From positions 1,488,001-1,552,000 of the forward strand of contig NZ_CP023407.1 in NCBI RefSeq assembly GCF_003665435.1: a stretch of 64,000 nt of DNA, read 5' to 3'. Shown here one piece after another: positions 27,484 through 35,281 of the stretch. The stretch's first letter is position 1; every line of letters starts with the position of its first letter. The notes under the pieces were generated by a model. The model made no database searches, was not told where the DNA came from, and worked only from the letters and a program-made list of their open reading frames with translations. The translations under genes and the position numbers were made by a program. The stretch is from Streptomyces fungicidicus (GTDB lineage: Bacteria; Actinomycetota; Actinomycetes; Streptomycetales; Streptomycetaceae).

Positions 27484-28425
27484 TCACCCCCGCGTCAGGG
27501 TCAGAAGATCCCGGGCCGGCCCCGTGGGCCGGTGCCCCGTGGGCCACACCGCTCGCAGATCACGCGTCAGGGCGACCCCGTTCACGGGAATCACGACCAG
27601 CCGCCGCATCGCCAGCTCCTCCCCCACCGCCAGCTCACTGAGCACCGCGGGCCCCGCCCCGCCCACCGCCGCCGCCTTCACCGCGATCGTCGACGACAGC
27701 TCGATCAGCGGCCGGGCCAGCCCCCCGAGCGCCGCGTCCAGCACCTGCCGCGTCCCCGACCCCTCCTCCCGCAGGATCAGCGGCGTGCTCGCCAGCTCCC
27801 CGGCGGCCAGTGGACGCCGCCGCCGGGCCCAGGCGTGCGACGGCGCGGTCACCACGATCAGCCGGTCATGGGCGATCACCGCGGAGTCCAGCCCGCCCGG
27901 CACCGTAAGCCCCTCCACGAACCCCACGTCCGCCTCCCCCGTCAGCAGCCGCTCCGCCACCGCCGCCGAGTTCCCCGCGAGCAGCGACACCGCCGTGTCC
28001 GGCCGCTCCGCACGCAGCGCGAGCAGCCAGCCCGGCAGCAGGTACTCGGCGATCGTCATGCTCGCCGCAACCCGAAGCCGTGAGTCCCTGCGGTCGCGCA
28101 GCGCCTGCGCCCCCACGTCGAAGGCCTCCGCGGCCTCCACGATCCGCCGCGCCCAGTCGGTGACCAGCGCGCCCGCGTCGGTCAGCCGGGACCCCCTGGG
28201 CGACCGGTCGACCAGGGCCACGCCGAGCTGCCGTTCCATCGACCGGATCCTGCTGCTGGCGGCGGGCTGGGTGATGCCCACCTCCCGCGCCGCCCCGCCC
28301 AGGCTCCCGAGCCGTGCCACCGCCAGCAGCAGTTCCAGCGCCCCGAGGTCCGGCACCCGGTGCGCCAGGGACCCGGGGCTCACGGGGCGGTGCCCCGGAC
28401 GGTCGTGGTCGTCCGTTGTGCTCAT
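27484..28425 (-). CDS. LysR-family transcriptional regulator
   Basis: A 313-residue LysR-type regulator. The N-terminal helix-turn-helix is at about residues 28-87 (LELLLAVARLGSLGGAAREVGITQPAASSRI with MERQLGVALVDRSPRG), followed by the periplasmic-binding-protein-like effector domain (RLRVAASMTIAEYLLPGWL, GEADVGFVEG, LILREEGSGTRQVLD). The effector is not predictable. It is divergent from a TDT-family carrier gene, and a perfect CATAAG-N5-CTTATG palindrome with the LysR T-N11-A pattern overlaps its start codon. It most likely represses itself and controls the carrier. Confidence 0.92.
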   Translation of the reverse strand: MSTTDDHDRPGHRPVSPGSLAHRVPDLGALELLLAVARLGSLGGAAREVGITQPAASSRIRSMERQLGVALVDRSPRGSRLTDAGALVTDWARRIVEAAEAFDVGAQALRDRRDSRLRVAASMTIAEYLLPGWLLALRAERPDTAVSLLAGNSAAVAERLLTGEADVGFVEGLTVPGGLDSAVIAHDRLIVVTAPSHAWARRRRPLAAGELASTPLILREEGSGTRQVLDAALGGLARPLIELSSTIAVKAAAVGGAGPAVLSELAVGEELAMRRLVVIPVNGVALTRDLRAVWPTGHRPTGPARDLLTLTRG

Positions 28426-28439
28426 AAGCCCAGCTTATG
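28423..28439. promoter_or_regulatory. LysR-type operator overlapping the regulator start codon
   Basis: CATAAG-CCCAG-CTTATG is a perfect inverted repeat with 6-bp arms and contains T-N11-A (28425 and 28437). The start codon of the LysR gene (28425-28423) is inside the left arm, so binding would block transcription or translation of the regulator itself and sit upstream of the divergent carrier gene. Confidence 0.65.
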
Positions 28440-28495
28440 CCGCCATAGAAGGGTGCTCCCTGGTGCCGGCGCAGGCCCCGCGGGACCGTGTGACC

Positions 28496-29671
28496 ATGGC
28501 CACCGCGACCCGTCCCCCGCCCCCCGTACCGCCCCTCCCCCGTGCCGTCGCACGGCCCCCGCGTGCCGCCGCCGTCCGTCACCTCGGGCCGAACTGGTAC
28601 GCCTGCGTCATGGGCACCGCCATCGTGGCCGGCGCGGGCGCCGTGCTCCCCGTGCGGGCGCCCGGTCTGCGTCCCGCGCTCACCGGCGTGTGGGCGCTGT
28701 CCCTCGTCCTCCTGCTGGTCCTGCTCGCCGCCCGCGCCCTGCACTGGGCCCACCACCGCGACCGGGCCCGCGCCCACCTCCTCGACCCCGCCATGGCTCC
28801 CTTCTACGGCTGCCTCTCCATGGCGCTGCTGGCCGTCGGCGGCGGCGCGCTGAGCCTCGGGCGGGACTGGACCGGGCTGCGCGCCGCCGTGGTCCTCGAC
28901 GCCGTGCTGTTCACCGCCGGTACGGCCGTGGGGCTGGCCGCCGCCGTGGCCGTCCCGTACCTCATGGCGGTACGCCACCGGGTGACGGCGGAGCAGGCGA
29001 CACCGGTCTGGCTGCTGCCGCTGGTCGCGCCCATGGTGTCCGCCGCGCTCGGGCCGCACCTGGTGCCGTACCTCCCGGCCGGGCAGCCGCGCGCCACCCT
29101 GCTGCTCGCCTGCTTCGCGATGTTCGGGCTCAGCCTGATCGCCACCCTGGTGACGCTGCCCCTGGTCTTCGGCCGGCTGATGACCGGAGGCCCGCTGCCC
29201 CTCGCGCTCACCCCGACGCTGTTCCTGGTGCTCGGGCCGCTCGGCCAGTCCACCACCGCCGCCGGCGCCTTCGCGGACGTCGCCCCGGGGGTCGTGCCGG
29301 CGCCGTACGACGCGGGGTTCGGGGTGCTCGCCGTGCTGTACGGGGTGCCCGTCATGGGCTTCGCGCTGCTGTGGCTCTGCCTCGCCGCCGCCCATGTCGT
29401 TCGGGCCCGCCGGCGGGGCATGCGCTTCGCGATGACGTGGTGGTCGTTCACGTTCCCGGTCGGCACCTGTGTCACCGGGGCCGCGGCGCTCGCCGCGCGC
29501 ACCGGGCTGCTCGCCTACGACGTGCTGACGTTCGCCCTGTACGCCGTGCTGGCCGGCGCCTGGGCCACCGCCGCCTGGCACACCGCGCGCGGCCTGTTCA
29601 GCGGCGCGCTGCCCGCAGGGCCCGCCCCAGCACTGCCGGGGCCCCGGCCAGCGACGGCCCGTACCAGGTGA
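28496..29671 (+). CDS. TDT-family (tellurite resistance/C4-dicarboxylate) transporter
   Basis: A 391-residue membrane protein with about ten transmembrane helices. The early HLGPNWYACVMGTAIVAGAG segment and FGRLMTGGPLPLALTPTLFLVLGPLGQS are typical of the TDT family (TehA, Mae1, SLAC1-like). Members move dicarboxylates, sulfite or anions; the substrate here is unknown. Both GTG 28490 and ATG 28496 are possible starts; neither has a clear ribosome binding site. It faces the LysR gene across a 70-bp region with a palindromic operator. Its last 74 bp overlap the convergent metal-receptor gene, an unusually long overlap. Confidence 0.87.
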   Translation: MATATRPPPPVPPLPRAVARPPRAAAVRHLGPNWYACVMGTAIVAGAGAVLPVRAPGLRPALTGVWALSLVLLLVLLAARALHWAHHRDRARAHLLDPAMAPFYGCLSMALLAVGGGALSLGRDWTGLRAAVVLDAVLFTAGTAVGLAAAVAVPYLMAVRHRVTAEQATPVWLLPLVAPMVSAALGPHLVPYLPAGQPRATLLLACFAMFGLSLIATLVTLPLVFGRLMTGGPLPLALTPTLFLVLGPLGQSTTAAGAFADVAPGVVPAPYDAGFGVLAVLYGVPVMGFALLWLCLAAAHVVRARRRGMRFAMTWWSFTFPVGTCVTGAAALAARTGLLAYDVLTFALYAVLAGAWATAAWHTARGLFSGALPAGPAPALPGPRPATARTR

Positions 29672-30326
29672 GGTGCCGGCCGTCGACGAGCGCGCAGGGC
29701 AGTCCGGGGAAGGCCTCCGGCCCGTCGTCGGCGGTGAAGCGGTACGGCTCGTCGGGGAGGACGACGAGGTCGGGGGCGGCGGCCCGCAGGTCGTCGAGCG
29801 GGACGCGCGGATAGCGCTCCGGGTGGGCCGCGTAGAGGTGGTCGACGCCGAGGCGGGACAGCAGGTCGCCCGCGAAGGTGTCCCGGCCCAGCACCATCCA
29901 GGGACGCCGCCAGACGGGCACGACCGCCGTCCTGCGCTCCGGGGGCGCGGGCGGCGCCGCCCAGGACTCCTCGGCCTCGTCCAGCCAGCGGGGGCGGGAG
30001 CGCGCCCCGCACGCCGTGAGCACCCGGTCCAGTTCGCGGAAGGCCCCGGGAAGTGTCCGCACCTCGGTCACCAGCACGTCCAGACCGGCCGTACGCAGTG
30101 CCGCAAGGTCGGGCTCGCGGTTCTCCTCCTCGTTGGCGATCACCAGATCGGGGGCGAGGGCGACGATCCGGTCCACCTCCGGGTTCTTGGTGCCGCCGAC
30201 GCGGACGACGTCCAGCCCGGCCGGGTGCGTGCACCAGTCGGTGGCGCCGGCCAGGGAGCCGGGCGCGGAGAGCGCCACGGCCTCCGTCAGCGACGGGACG
30301 AGGGAGACGATCCGGAGGGGACTCAT
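29598..30326 (-). CDS. Helical-backbone metal receptor-like (BtuF-type) cytoplasmic protein
   Basis: A 242-residue protein with the fold of class III substrate-binding proteins (BtuF/FhuD type): RIVSLVPSLTEAVAL at the start, ALAPDLVIANEEENR, DTFAGDLLSRLGVDHLY and PDLVVLPDEPYRF. There is no signal peptide or lipobox, so it is cytoplasmic and not part of an ordinary importer; no permease or ATPase is adjacent. It could bind cobalamin, haem or a metal chelate. Its ATG overlaps the stop of the XRE-cupin regulator by 4 bp, so the two are translationally coupled. The 3' end overlaps the TDT carrier gene by 74 bp. Confidence 0.83.
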   Translation of the reverse strand: MSPLRIVSLVPSLTEAVALSAPGSLAGATDWCTHPAGLDVVRVGGTKNPEVDRIVALAPDLVIANEEENREPDLAALRTAGLDVLVTEVRTLPGAFRELDRVLTACGARSRPRWLDEAEESWAAPPAPPERRTAVVPVWRRPWMVLGRDTFAGDLLSRLGVDHLYAAHPERYPRVPLDDLRAAAPDLVVLPDEPYRFTADDGPEAFPGLPCALVDGRHLTWYGPSLAGAPAVLGRALRAARR

Positions 30327-30892
30327 CGGCGCGGCTTGTCCCGCACCGCCTCGATGTGCTCGGCGACGGCGACGACCAGCAGCCGGGTCTCCGGGACCGT
30401 GGCCCGCCAGCGGTGCCGTACTCCCCCGGTGAGGTACAGGGTGTCGCCGCGGCCGAGACGGTACGCGCGGCCCTCCGCCTCGATCTCCACGGCGCCGTCC
30501 GCCACGTACATCAACTGGTCGTTGCGGAACTGGAGTTCACGACCGGCGTCATGGTCGCCGGTGAACTCGGAGGCGTGCATCTGGTGGTGACCGCGCACCA
30601 GGGAACGCGCGCCCGCTTCGGCCCAGTTCCCGGCGTCCCCGGCCCGGACCACGTCCACGCTGCACGCCGGGTCTGCGGCGGCGAGGAGCTCCACGGCGGT
30701 GGTGCGCAGCGCGTCGGCGACCTTCTCCAGGGAGGTCTGGCTCGGACGCGCCCGCTCGTTCTCGATCTGGCTCAGGAACGGGACCGACAGGCCGCTGCGC
30801 TCGGCCACGACGGCGAGGGTGAGGTCCAGCGCACGACGTCGCCGACGCACGGCCGCGCCCACCCGCAGGGGCTGTTCCTTGTGGTCGCCCAT
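30323..30892 (-). CDS. XRE-family regulator with C-terminal cupin domain
   Basis: A 189-residue regulator. An XRE helix-turn-helix lies at about residues 10-65 (VGAAVRRRRRALDLTLAVVAERSGLSVPFLSQIENERARPS), and a cupin beta-barrel at about 105-185 (GREL-FRNDQLMYVADGAVEIEAEGRAYRLGRGDTLYLTGGVRHRW) would bind a small effector. The ATG at 30892 has a GGAG site 8 nt upstream; an upstream in-frame start at 30952 is less likely. A TGAAAC-17 nt-TAGGGT promoter lies about 70-100 bp upstream on the same strand. It is coupled to the metal-receptor-like gene and probably controls this pair. Confidence 0.88.
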   Translation of the reverse strand: MGDHKEQPLRVGAAVRRRRRALDLTLAVVAERSGLSVPFLSQIENERARPSQTSLEKVADALRTTAVELLAAADPACSVDVVRAGDAGNWAEAGARSLVRGHHQMHASEFTGDHDAGRELQFRNDQLMYVADGAVEIEAEGRAYRLGRGDTLYLTGGVRHRWRATVPETRLLVVAVAEHIEAVRDKPRR

Positions 30893-31219
30893 CGCTCCGG
30901 CTCCCTCCTCCGCCGATCGTCCCGCACCCCGTGCGCCGCTGCTCCGGCGCACTCCCTCCGGTGAGTTGTCTGCACCCTACGCATGTTCGGCAAACCGTTT
31001 CAGGCGCCTGCCACGACGCCGTCACACGCCGGCGGCGCCAACCCCACGGTTCGCGCCGGCCGACCGGCGGGTCCCTCGGTTCGCCCGGTGCGCGACAAAG
31101 GGTGCTTCCGCCATTGTTCACCCGTCCGAGCGGAAGGTCACGGGGAGGTCCGGGGAGGGCATAGCGCTGCGTGGTTGTCCGGATTCCGACCGTGTTCCCG
31201 GCGGGCTGTGGACATGACC
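30893..31219. other. Intergenic region between XRE-cupin gene and ABC operon terminator
   Basis: I find no gene here. It contains the XRE-cupin promoter (TGAAAC and TAGGGT, near 30976-31008) and otherwise unremarkable GC-rich sequence. The CGACAAAGGGTGC stretch near 31091 resembles half of a DNA-damage promoter but lacks a -10 box. Confidence 0.5.
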
Positions 31220-31269
31220 GAGGGGCGGGCCCGGCCGCGCCGTCAGGTGCGGGTCCGGGCCCGCCCCTC
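31220..31269 (-). terminator. Terminator of the glycine betaine-type ABC operon
   Basis: A 13-bp perfect GC stem (31220-31232 with 31257-31269) enclosing a 24-nt GC-rich loop, 21 bp after the stop codon of the fused permease/binding protein gene. Confidence 0.8.
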
Positions 31270-31289
31270 GGGGGCGGCCGGTACGGCGG

Positions 31290-33908
31290 TTACTGCGGGG
31301 TCATCCGCTCCACCATGTCCGGGTGCTCCTTCAGCCAGGCCGCGACCGCCTCCTCCTCGTGGCCCTGGCCGCGGTCCTTGATCTCGGCCTCCAGCGTGCC
31401 GAGCTCGTCCTCGCTCATCCGGAAGTCCTTGATCCACTCGGTGAGCTGCGGATACTGCTCCGGGAACTTCTTGCTCGCGATGGTGCGGATCGTGTTGCCC
31501 TCGCCGAAGGCCTTCTTCGGGTCCTTCAGCTTCGTCAGCTCGTAGTCGCTGTACGCCCAGTGCGGCGACCACAGCGTGACGGCGATGGGCTCCTTCTTGG
31601 CGTAGGCGCGCTTGAGCTCGGCCAGCATCGCCGGCGTGGAGCCGTCGACGACCTTGTACTCGTCCTCCAGGCCGTAGCCGGGCAGGACCTCGTTCTTGAG
31701 CAGCTGCATCTCACCGGTGCCCGGCTCGATGCCGATGATCCGCCCCTTGAAGAGGTCGGCCTTGCCCTTGAGGTCCGCCAGGGACTTGACGTCCTTGACG
31801 TACGAGGGAACGGCGATCTCCAGCGAGGTGGGCTCGTACCAGGTGCCCAGGTCGGTGAGCTTGTCCTTGCTCTTGTCCCAGTAGTTCTTCTGCGCGTACG
31901 GCAGCCAGGCGTCGAAGTTGAGGTCGAGGTCCCCGGAGGCGAGGCCGGTGTAGACCGGGCCGACGTCCATCTGCTTGAGGTTCATCTTGTAGCCGCGCCG
32001 CTCGAGGACGTTCTTCCACAGGTAGGTGACGGCCACGTCCTCCTCCCACGGGAACCAGGCCACGTCCAGCGCCCGCTCCGCCTCGGCGGGGGTGTCGCCG
32101 GAGCCGGAGCCCACCGGGGCCAACTTGTCGGCGACGCCCGGGTTGTCCTTCATCCAGGCACGGACGGCGTCCTGCTGGCGGCCCTTGCCGGCCTTGTTGA
32201 TCTCGGCCTCCAGGCTGGTGAGTTGCTTCTCGGTCATCGAGAAGTCCTTCAGCCACTTGGCCACGGTGGGGTTGTCACCGGTGAAGCCCTTGCGGGACAG
32301 CGTGTGCACGCCGTCGCCCTTGCCCCAGGTGCCCTTGGGGTCCTTCAGCTTCTTCAGGTCGTAGTCGCTGTACGCCCAGTGCGGCGACCACAGCGTGACG
32401 ACGACCGGTTCCTTCTTGCTGTAGGCCCGCTTGAGCTCGGCCAGCATCGCCGGCGTGGAGCTGTCGACGACCTTGTACTCCTTGTCGAGGCCGTACTCCT
32501 TGAGGACCTTGCTCTTCAGCAGGCCCATCATGCCGGCGCTGGACTCGATGCCGGTGATCTTCCCGTCGAAGGTGGACGCCTTGCCCTTGAGGTCCTCGAG
32601 GGAGTTGACGTCCTTCATGTACGACGGGACGGTCAGCTCCAGCGACGTCTCGCCGTACCAGGAGCCGAGGTCCTCGAGCTGCTTGCCGTACTTCTTCCAG
32701 TACGCCTCGTGGGTGGTGGGCAGCCAGGAGTCGGTCTGGAAGTCGATGTTGCCCTGCGCGAGGGCGGTGTAGAGCGGGCCCGCCTCGAACTGCTTGGCCT
32801 CGACCTCGAAGCCGCGCTGCTCGAGGATCTCCTTCCACAGGAAGGTGGAGGCGACGCCCTCGTCCCAGGGGATGTAACCGATGGTGATCTTCTTGCCGTT
32901 GCCGACATTCTTGCCGTCCGCGGTGGCGTTGCCGGAGTCACCGGCGCCGCCGAACATGCTCATGCCGCCGGCGACCAGGGCGAGGACGACGACACCGACC
33001 ACCGCGACCTGCGGGCGGGGCCGATAGGACCAGATCTTCAGCCCCTGGCCGGCGCGCGCCTTGGCGGCGGCGCGACGGCCGAGCGGGGAGACCTGGGTGC
33101 CCAGGGCGCTGGTCATGCGGTCCAGGTAGATCGCCAGGATGACGATGGCGAGACCCGCCTCGGAGCCCAGTCCGATGTTGAGCTGGCCGATGGACTCGAT
33201 GACCGCGCCGCCGAGTCCGCCGGTGCCGACCATGCCGGCGATCGCGGCCATGGACAGGCCGAGCATGATGACCTGGTTGACGCCCGCCATCACCGTGGGC
33301 AGCGCCAGCGGCAGCTGCACCCGGAGCAGGGTGTTGCGGGGGGTGGTGCCGAAGGCCTCCGCGGCCTCGACCAGTTCCTTGTCGACCTGGCGGATGCCCA
33401 GCTCGGTCATGCGCACGCCCGGGGCGAGCGCGAAGATCAGGGTGGCGACGATGCCCGGCGCGGGGCCGGTACCGAAGAACAGGATCGCCGGGATGAGGTA
33501 GATCATCGCGGGCAGCGTCTGCATGAAGTCCAGGATCGGCCGGACGAATGCGCTGACCCGGTCCGAGCGCGCCGCCCAGATGCCCACCGGCACCGATATG
33601 ACCAGCGCGATCACGGTGGCGACGATGACCAGTGCCAGCGTCACCATCGAGTCCTCCCACAGTTCGAGGGAGTCCAGGAAGGCGAAGCCTCCGAAGGTGA
33701 GCACACCGGCGAAGGTGCCGCGCAGCCAGAAGGCGATCACCGCGAAGATGCCGGCGAGCAGCAGCGGTTCGGGCGCCTGGAGGACGGCGTTGACACCGTC
33801 GTAGGCGCCGGTGAAGACGGCCTTGAAGAAGTCGAACAGCCAGGTGACGTTGGCGAGCAGCCAGTCGACGGCGCTGTTGACCCAGTCTCCGAGCGGAATC
33901 CTAGGCAC
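31290..33908 (-). CDS. Quaternary amine (glycine betaine/proline) ABC permease fused to two tandem substrate-binding domains
   Basis: An 872-residue fusion. Residues 1-300 are a ProW-type permease (six or seven helices, with the EAA loop ELVEAAEAFGTTPRNTLLRVQLPLALP). A further helix (about 308-330) is followed by two OpuAC-type binding domains (about 340-600 and 613-872), each starting with a W-DEG/EED-V-FLWK pattern and containing the ELKRAY-KKEP, VTLWSPHWAYSDY block. Substrate uptake would be osmoprotective. The two domains come from an internal duplication: DNA identity persists at an exact 819-bp offset. It overlaps the upstream ATPase gene by 8 bp. A terminator follows. Related OpuA systems carry one fused domain; two is unusual. 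Confidence 0.92.
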   Translation of the reverse strand: MPRIPLGDWVNSAVDWLLANVTWLFDFFKAVFTGAYDGVNAVLQAPEPLLLAGIFAVIAFWLRGTFAGVLTFGGFAFLDSLELWEDSMVTLALVIVATVIALVISVPVGIWAARSDRVSAFVRPILDFMQTLPAMIYLIPAILFFGTGPAPGIVATLIFALAPGVRMTELGIRQVDKELVEAAEAFGTTPRNTLLRVQLPLALPTVMAGVNQVIMLGLSMAAIAGMVGTGGLGGAVIESIGQLNIGLGSEAGLAIVILAIYLDRMTSALGTQVSPLGRRAAAKARAGQGLKIWSYRPRPQVAVVGVVVLALVAGGMSMFGGAGDSGNATADGKNVGNGKKITIGYIPWDEGVASTFLWKEILEQRGFEVEAKQFEAGPLYTALAQGNIDFQTDSWLPTTHEAYWKKYGKQLEDLGSWYGETSLELTVPSYMKDVNSLEDLKGKASTFDGKITGIESSAGMMGLLKSKVLKEYGLDKEYKVVDSSTPAMLAELKRAYSKKEPVVVTLWSPHWAYSDYDLKKLKDPKGTWGKGDGVHTLSRKGFTGDNPTVAKWLKDFSMTEKQLTSLEAEINKAGKGRQQDAVRAWMKDNPGVADKLAPVGSGSGDTPAEAERALDVAWFPWEEDVAVTYLWKNVLERRGYKMNLKQMDVGPVYTGLASGDLDLNFDAWLPYAQKNYWDKSKDKLTDLGTWYEPTSLEIAVPSYVKDVKSLADLKGKADLFKGRIIGIEPGTGEMQLLKNEVLPGYGLEDEYKVVDGSTPAMLAELKRAYAKKEPIAVTLWSPHWAYSDYELTKLKDPKKAFGEGNTIRTIASKKFPEQYPQLTEWIKDFRMSEDELGTLEAEIKDRGQGHEEEAVAAWLKEHPDMVERMTPQ

Positions 33909-34992
33909 GGGCCATCACCTTCTCGCCGCCCTTGTCCCGCGGGGTGTCGCAGACCCCCGGGTCGGCCTCCTCGTCGCCGAGGAACCCGACGAGGCGCTGG
34001 CGCGGGACGACGCCGACGAGCGCGCCGTCCTTGTCGAGCACCGCCACGGGGTGCGGCACCCGGGCGCTGATCGCGCACAGGTCGGTGAACGGCGTCCGCG
34101 GCGTCGCGGTCTCGCAGCCGCAGTCCGCCTCGTCGCCGCGCACCTCGGAGTCCATCACGGACCCGGCGGTCAGCACACGGGAGCGGTCGACGTCCTGGGT
34201 GAAGGAGGCGACGTAGTCGTTGGCGGGCCGGATCAGGATGTCCTGCGCGGTGCCGATCTGCACGATCCGGCCGTCGCGCATCACCGCGATGCGGTCGCCG
34301 AGGCGCATGGCCTCGTTGAGGTCGTGGGTGATGAAGACGATGGTCTTCTTCAGCTTCTTCTGCAGTTCGATCAGCTGGTCCTGCATGTCGCGGCGGATCA
34401 GCGGGTCGAGGGCGCTGAAGGACTCGTCCATCAGCAGCAGGTCCGCGTCGGTGGCGAGCGCGCGGGCGAGGCCGACGCGCTGCTGCATGCCGCCCGACAG
34501 CTCGTCGGGCCACGACTTCTCCCAGCCGGCCAGGCCGCACAGGGCGAGCGCCTCGTCGGCGCGGCGTTCGCGCTCGGCGCGGGGCACGCCCTGCACTTCA
34601 AGACCGTAGGCAGCGTTGTCGCGGACGCTGCGGTGCGGGAACAGCGCGAAGTGCTGGAACACCATGCTGATCTTCCGGGAGCGGACCCGGCGCAGCTCCC
34701 GGTCGGGCAGCGCGGTCAGGTCCTCGCCGTCGAAGCGCACGTGCCCGGCGGTGGGCTCCAGCAGGCCGTTCAGCATCCGCAGCAGGGTGGACTTGCCTGA
34801 GCCGGACAGGCCCATGACGACGAAGATCTCGCCCGGCTCCACGCTGAACGTGGCATCGATGACGGCGGCGGTGACGCCGTCGGCGCGCAGCTCCTCCCGG
34901 TCGGCTTCCTTCTGGCGCAGTCTCTCGACCGCCTGGTCCGGTCGTCTGCCGAACACCTTGAACAGGTGCTCGGCCTCAAGCCTGGATGACAC
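33901..34992 (-). CDS. Quaternary amine ABC transporter ATP-binding subunit with CBS-type C-terminus
   Basis: A 363-residue OpuAA/ProV-type ATPase. Walker A (GLSGSGKST), Q-loop (VFQHFALFPHRSV), signature (LSGGMQQRVGLARAL), Walker B (LLLMDES) and H-loop (FITHD) are all intact. The C-terminal 80 residues form a CBS-like sensor region (LCAISARVPHPVAVLDKDGALVGVV), interrupted by an acidic cysteine pair (DEADCGCE) that could be redox- or metal-responsive. In OpuA the CBS module senses ionic strength. The GTG at 34992 has AGAGG 5 nt upstream; a TTG at 35016 is less likely. It is the first gene of the two-gene operon. Confidence 0.92.
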   Translation of the reverse strand: MSSRLEAEHLFKVFGRRPDQAVERLRQKEADREELRADGVTAAVIDATFSVEPGEIFVVMGLSGSGKSTLLRMLNGLLEPTAGHVRFDGEDLTALPDRELRRVRSRKISMVFQHFALFPHRSVRDNAAYGLEVQGVPRAERERRADEALALCGLAGWEKSWPDELSGGMQQRVGLARALATDADLLLMDESFSALDPLIRRDMQDQLIELQKKLKKTIVFITHDLNEAMRLGDRIAVMRDGRIVQIGTAQDILIRPANDYVASFTQDVDRSRVLTAGSVMDSEVRGDEADCGCETATPRTPFTDLCAISARVPHPVAVLDKDGALVGVVPRQRLVGFLGDEEADPGVCDTPRDKGGEKVMARA

Positions 34993-35021
34993 GCGTACCT
35001 CTTGTCTCGACGGCAATGGCA

Positions 35022-35086
35022 GGAGCGATGCGCGGCGGGCGGCTCACGCGGCCCAAAACAGTTGAATCTGTAACCGGCATCGCTCC
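35022..35086. other. Long-range inverted repeat in the leader of the ABC operon
   Basis: GGAGCGATGC (35022-35031) and GCATCGCTCC (35077-35086) are perfect 10-bp arms separated by 45 nt that include an AT-rich patch (CAAAACAGTTGAATCTGTAA). It lies 30-95 bp upstream of the ATPase gene and could be a leader hairpin or a paired operator. No known riboswitch pattern was recognised. Confidence 0.4.
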
Positions 35087-35197
35087 GGGGGCGCGCCTCC
35101 CCGGTTTCGTATGGCGCAAACACGTTCGTGCGACGGCTCACAGTGGTCGCGCAGGGCGCAACTCGTTGCAGTGAGGGCATCGGGGAGTGTGGGTGGG

Positions 35198-35236
35198 GTG
35201 CGGTTGGTGGGTGCGGTTGGTAGGTGCGGTTGGTGG
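35198..35236. repeat. 13-bp tandem repeat, three copies
   Basis: GTGCGGTTGGTGG occurs three times in a row (one base differs in the middle copy) just upstream of the exonuclease promoter. It lies in the divergent region between the ABC operon and the exonuclease gene. Confidence 0.85.
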
Positions 35237-35252
35237 GCGTGACGGCGGGGTG

Positions 35253-35275
35253 TTGTCGGTGGGGTGCGGCATGAT
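35253..35275 (+). promoter_or_regulatory. RecA-NDp-like (PafBC-type) promoter of the exonuclease gene
   Basis: TTGTCGGTG (35253-35261), an 8-nt spacer, and CATGAT (35270-35275). The first element is an exact match to the DNA-damage motif TTGTCRGTG and the spacing is exact. The -10 has C instead of T at its first position against TAnnnT. The hexamer ends 6 nt before the GTG start codon, so transcription would begin at the start codon itself. Confidence 0.6.
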
Positions 35276-35281
35276 GCGGTC

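Noticed and set aside
31091..31110. Third RecA-NDp-like element (TTGTCGCGC on the minus strand)
   Set aside because: It differs in the conserved RGTG part and no -10 hexamer follows at 8 nt.
31323..34070. Long open frame (915 codons) on the plus strand opposite the fused ABC permease
   Set aside because: It is the mirror of a real, fully conserved gene; high GC makes long antisense frames. The same applies to 5464-8433, 22821-24590 and 60042-63734.
34993..35281. c-di-AMP (ydaO-type) or other riboswitch before the osmoprotectant operon
   Set aside because: I could not find the conserved sequence blocks of a known riboswitch; only an inverted repeat is visible.
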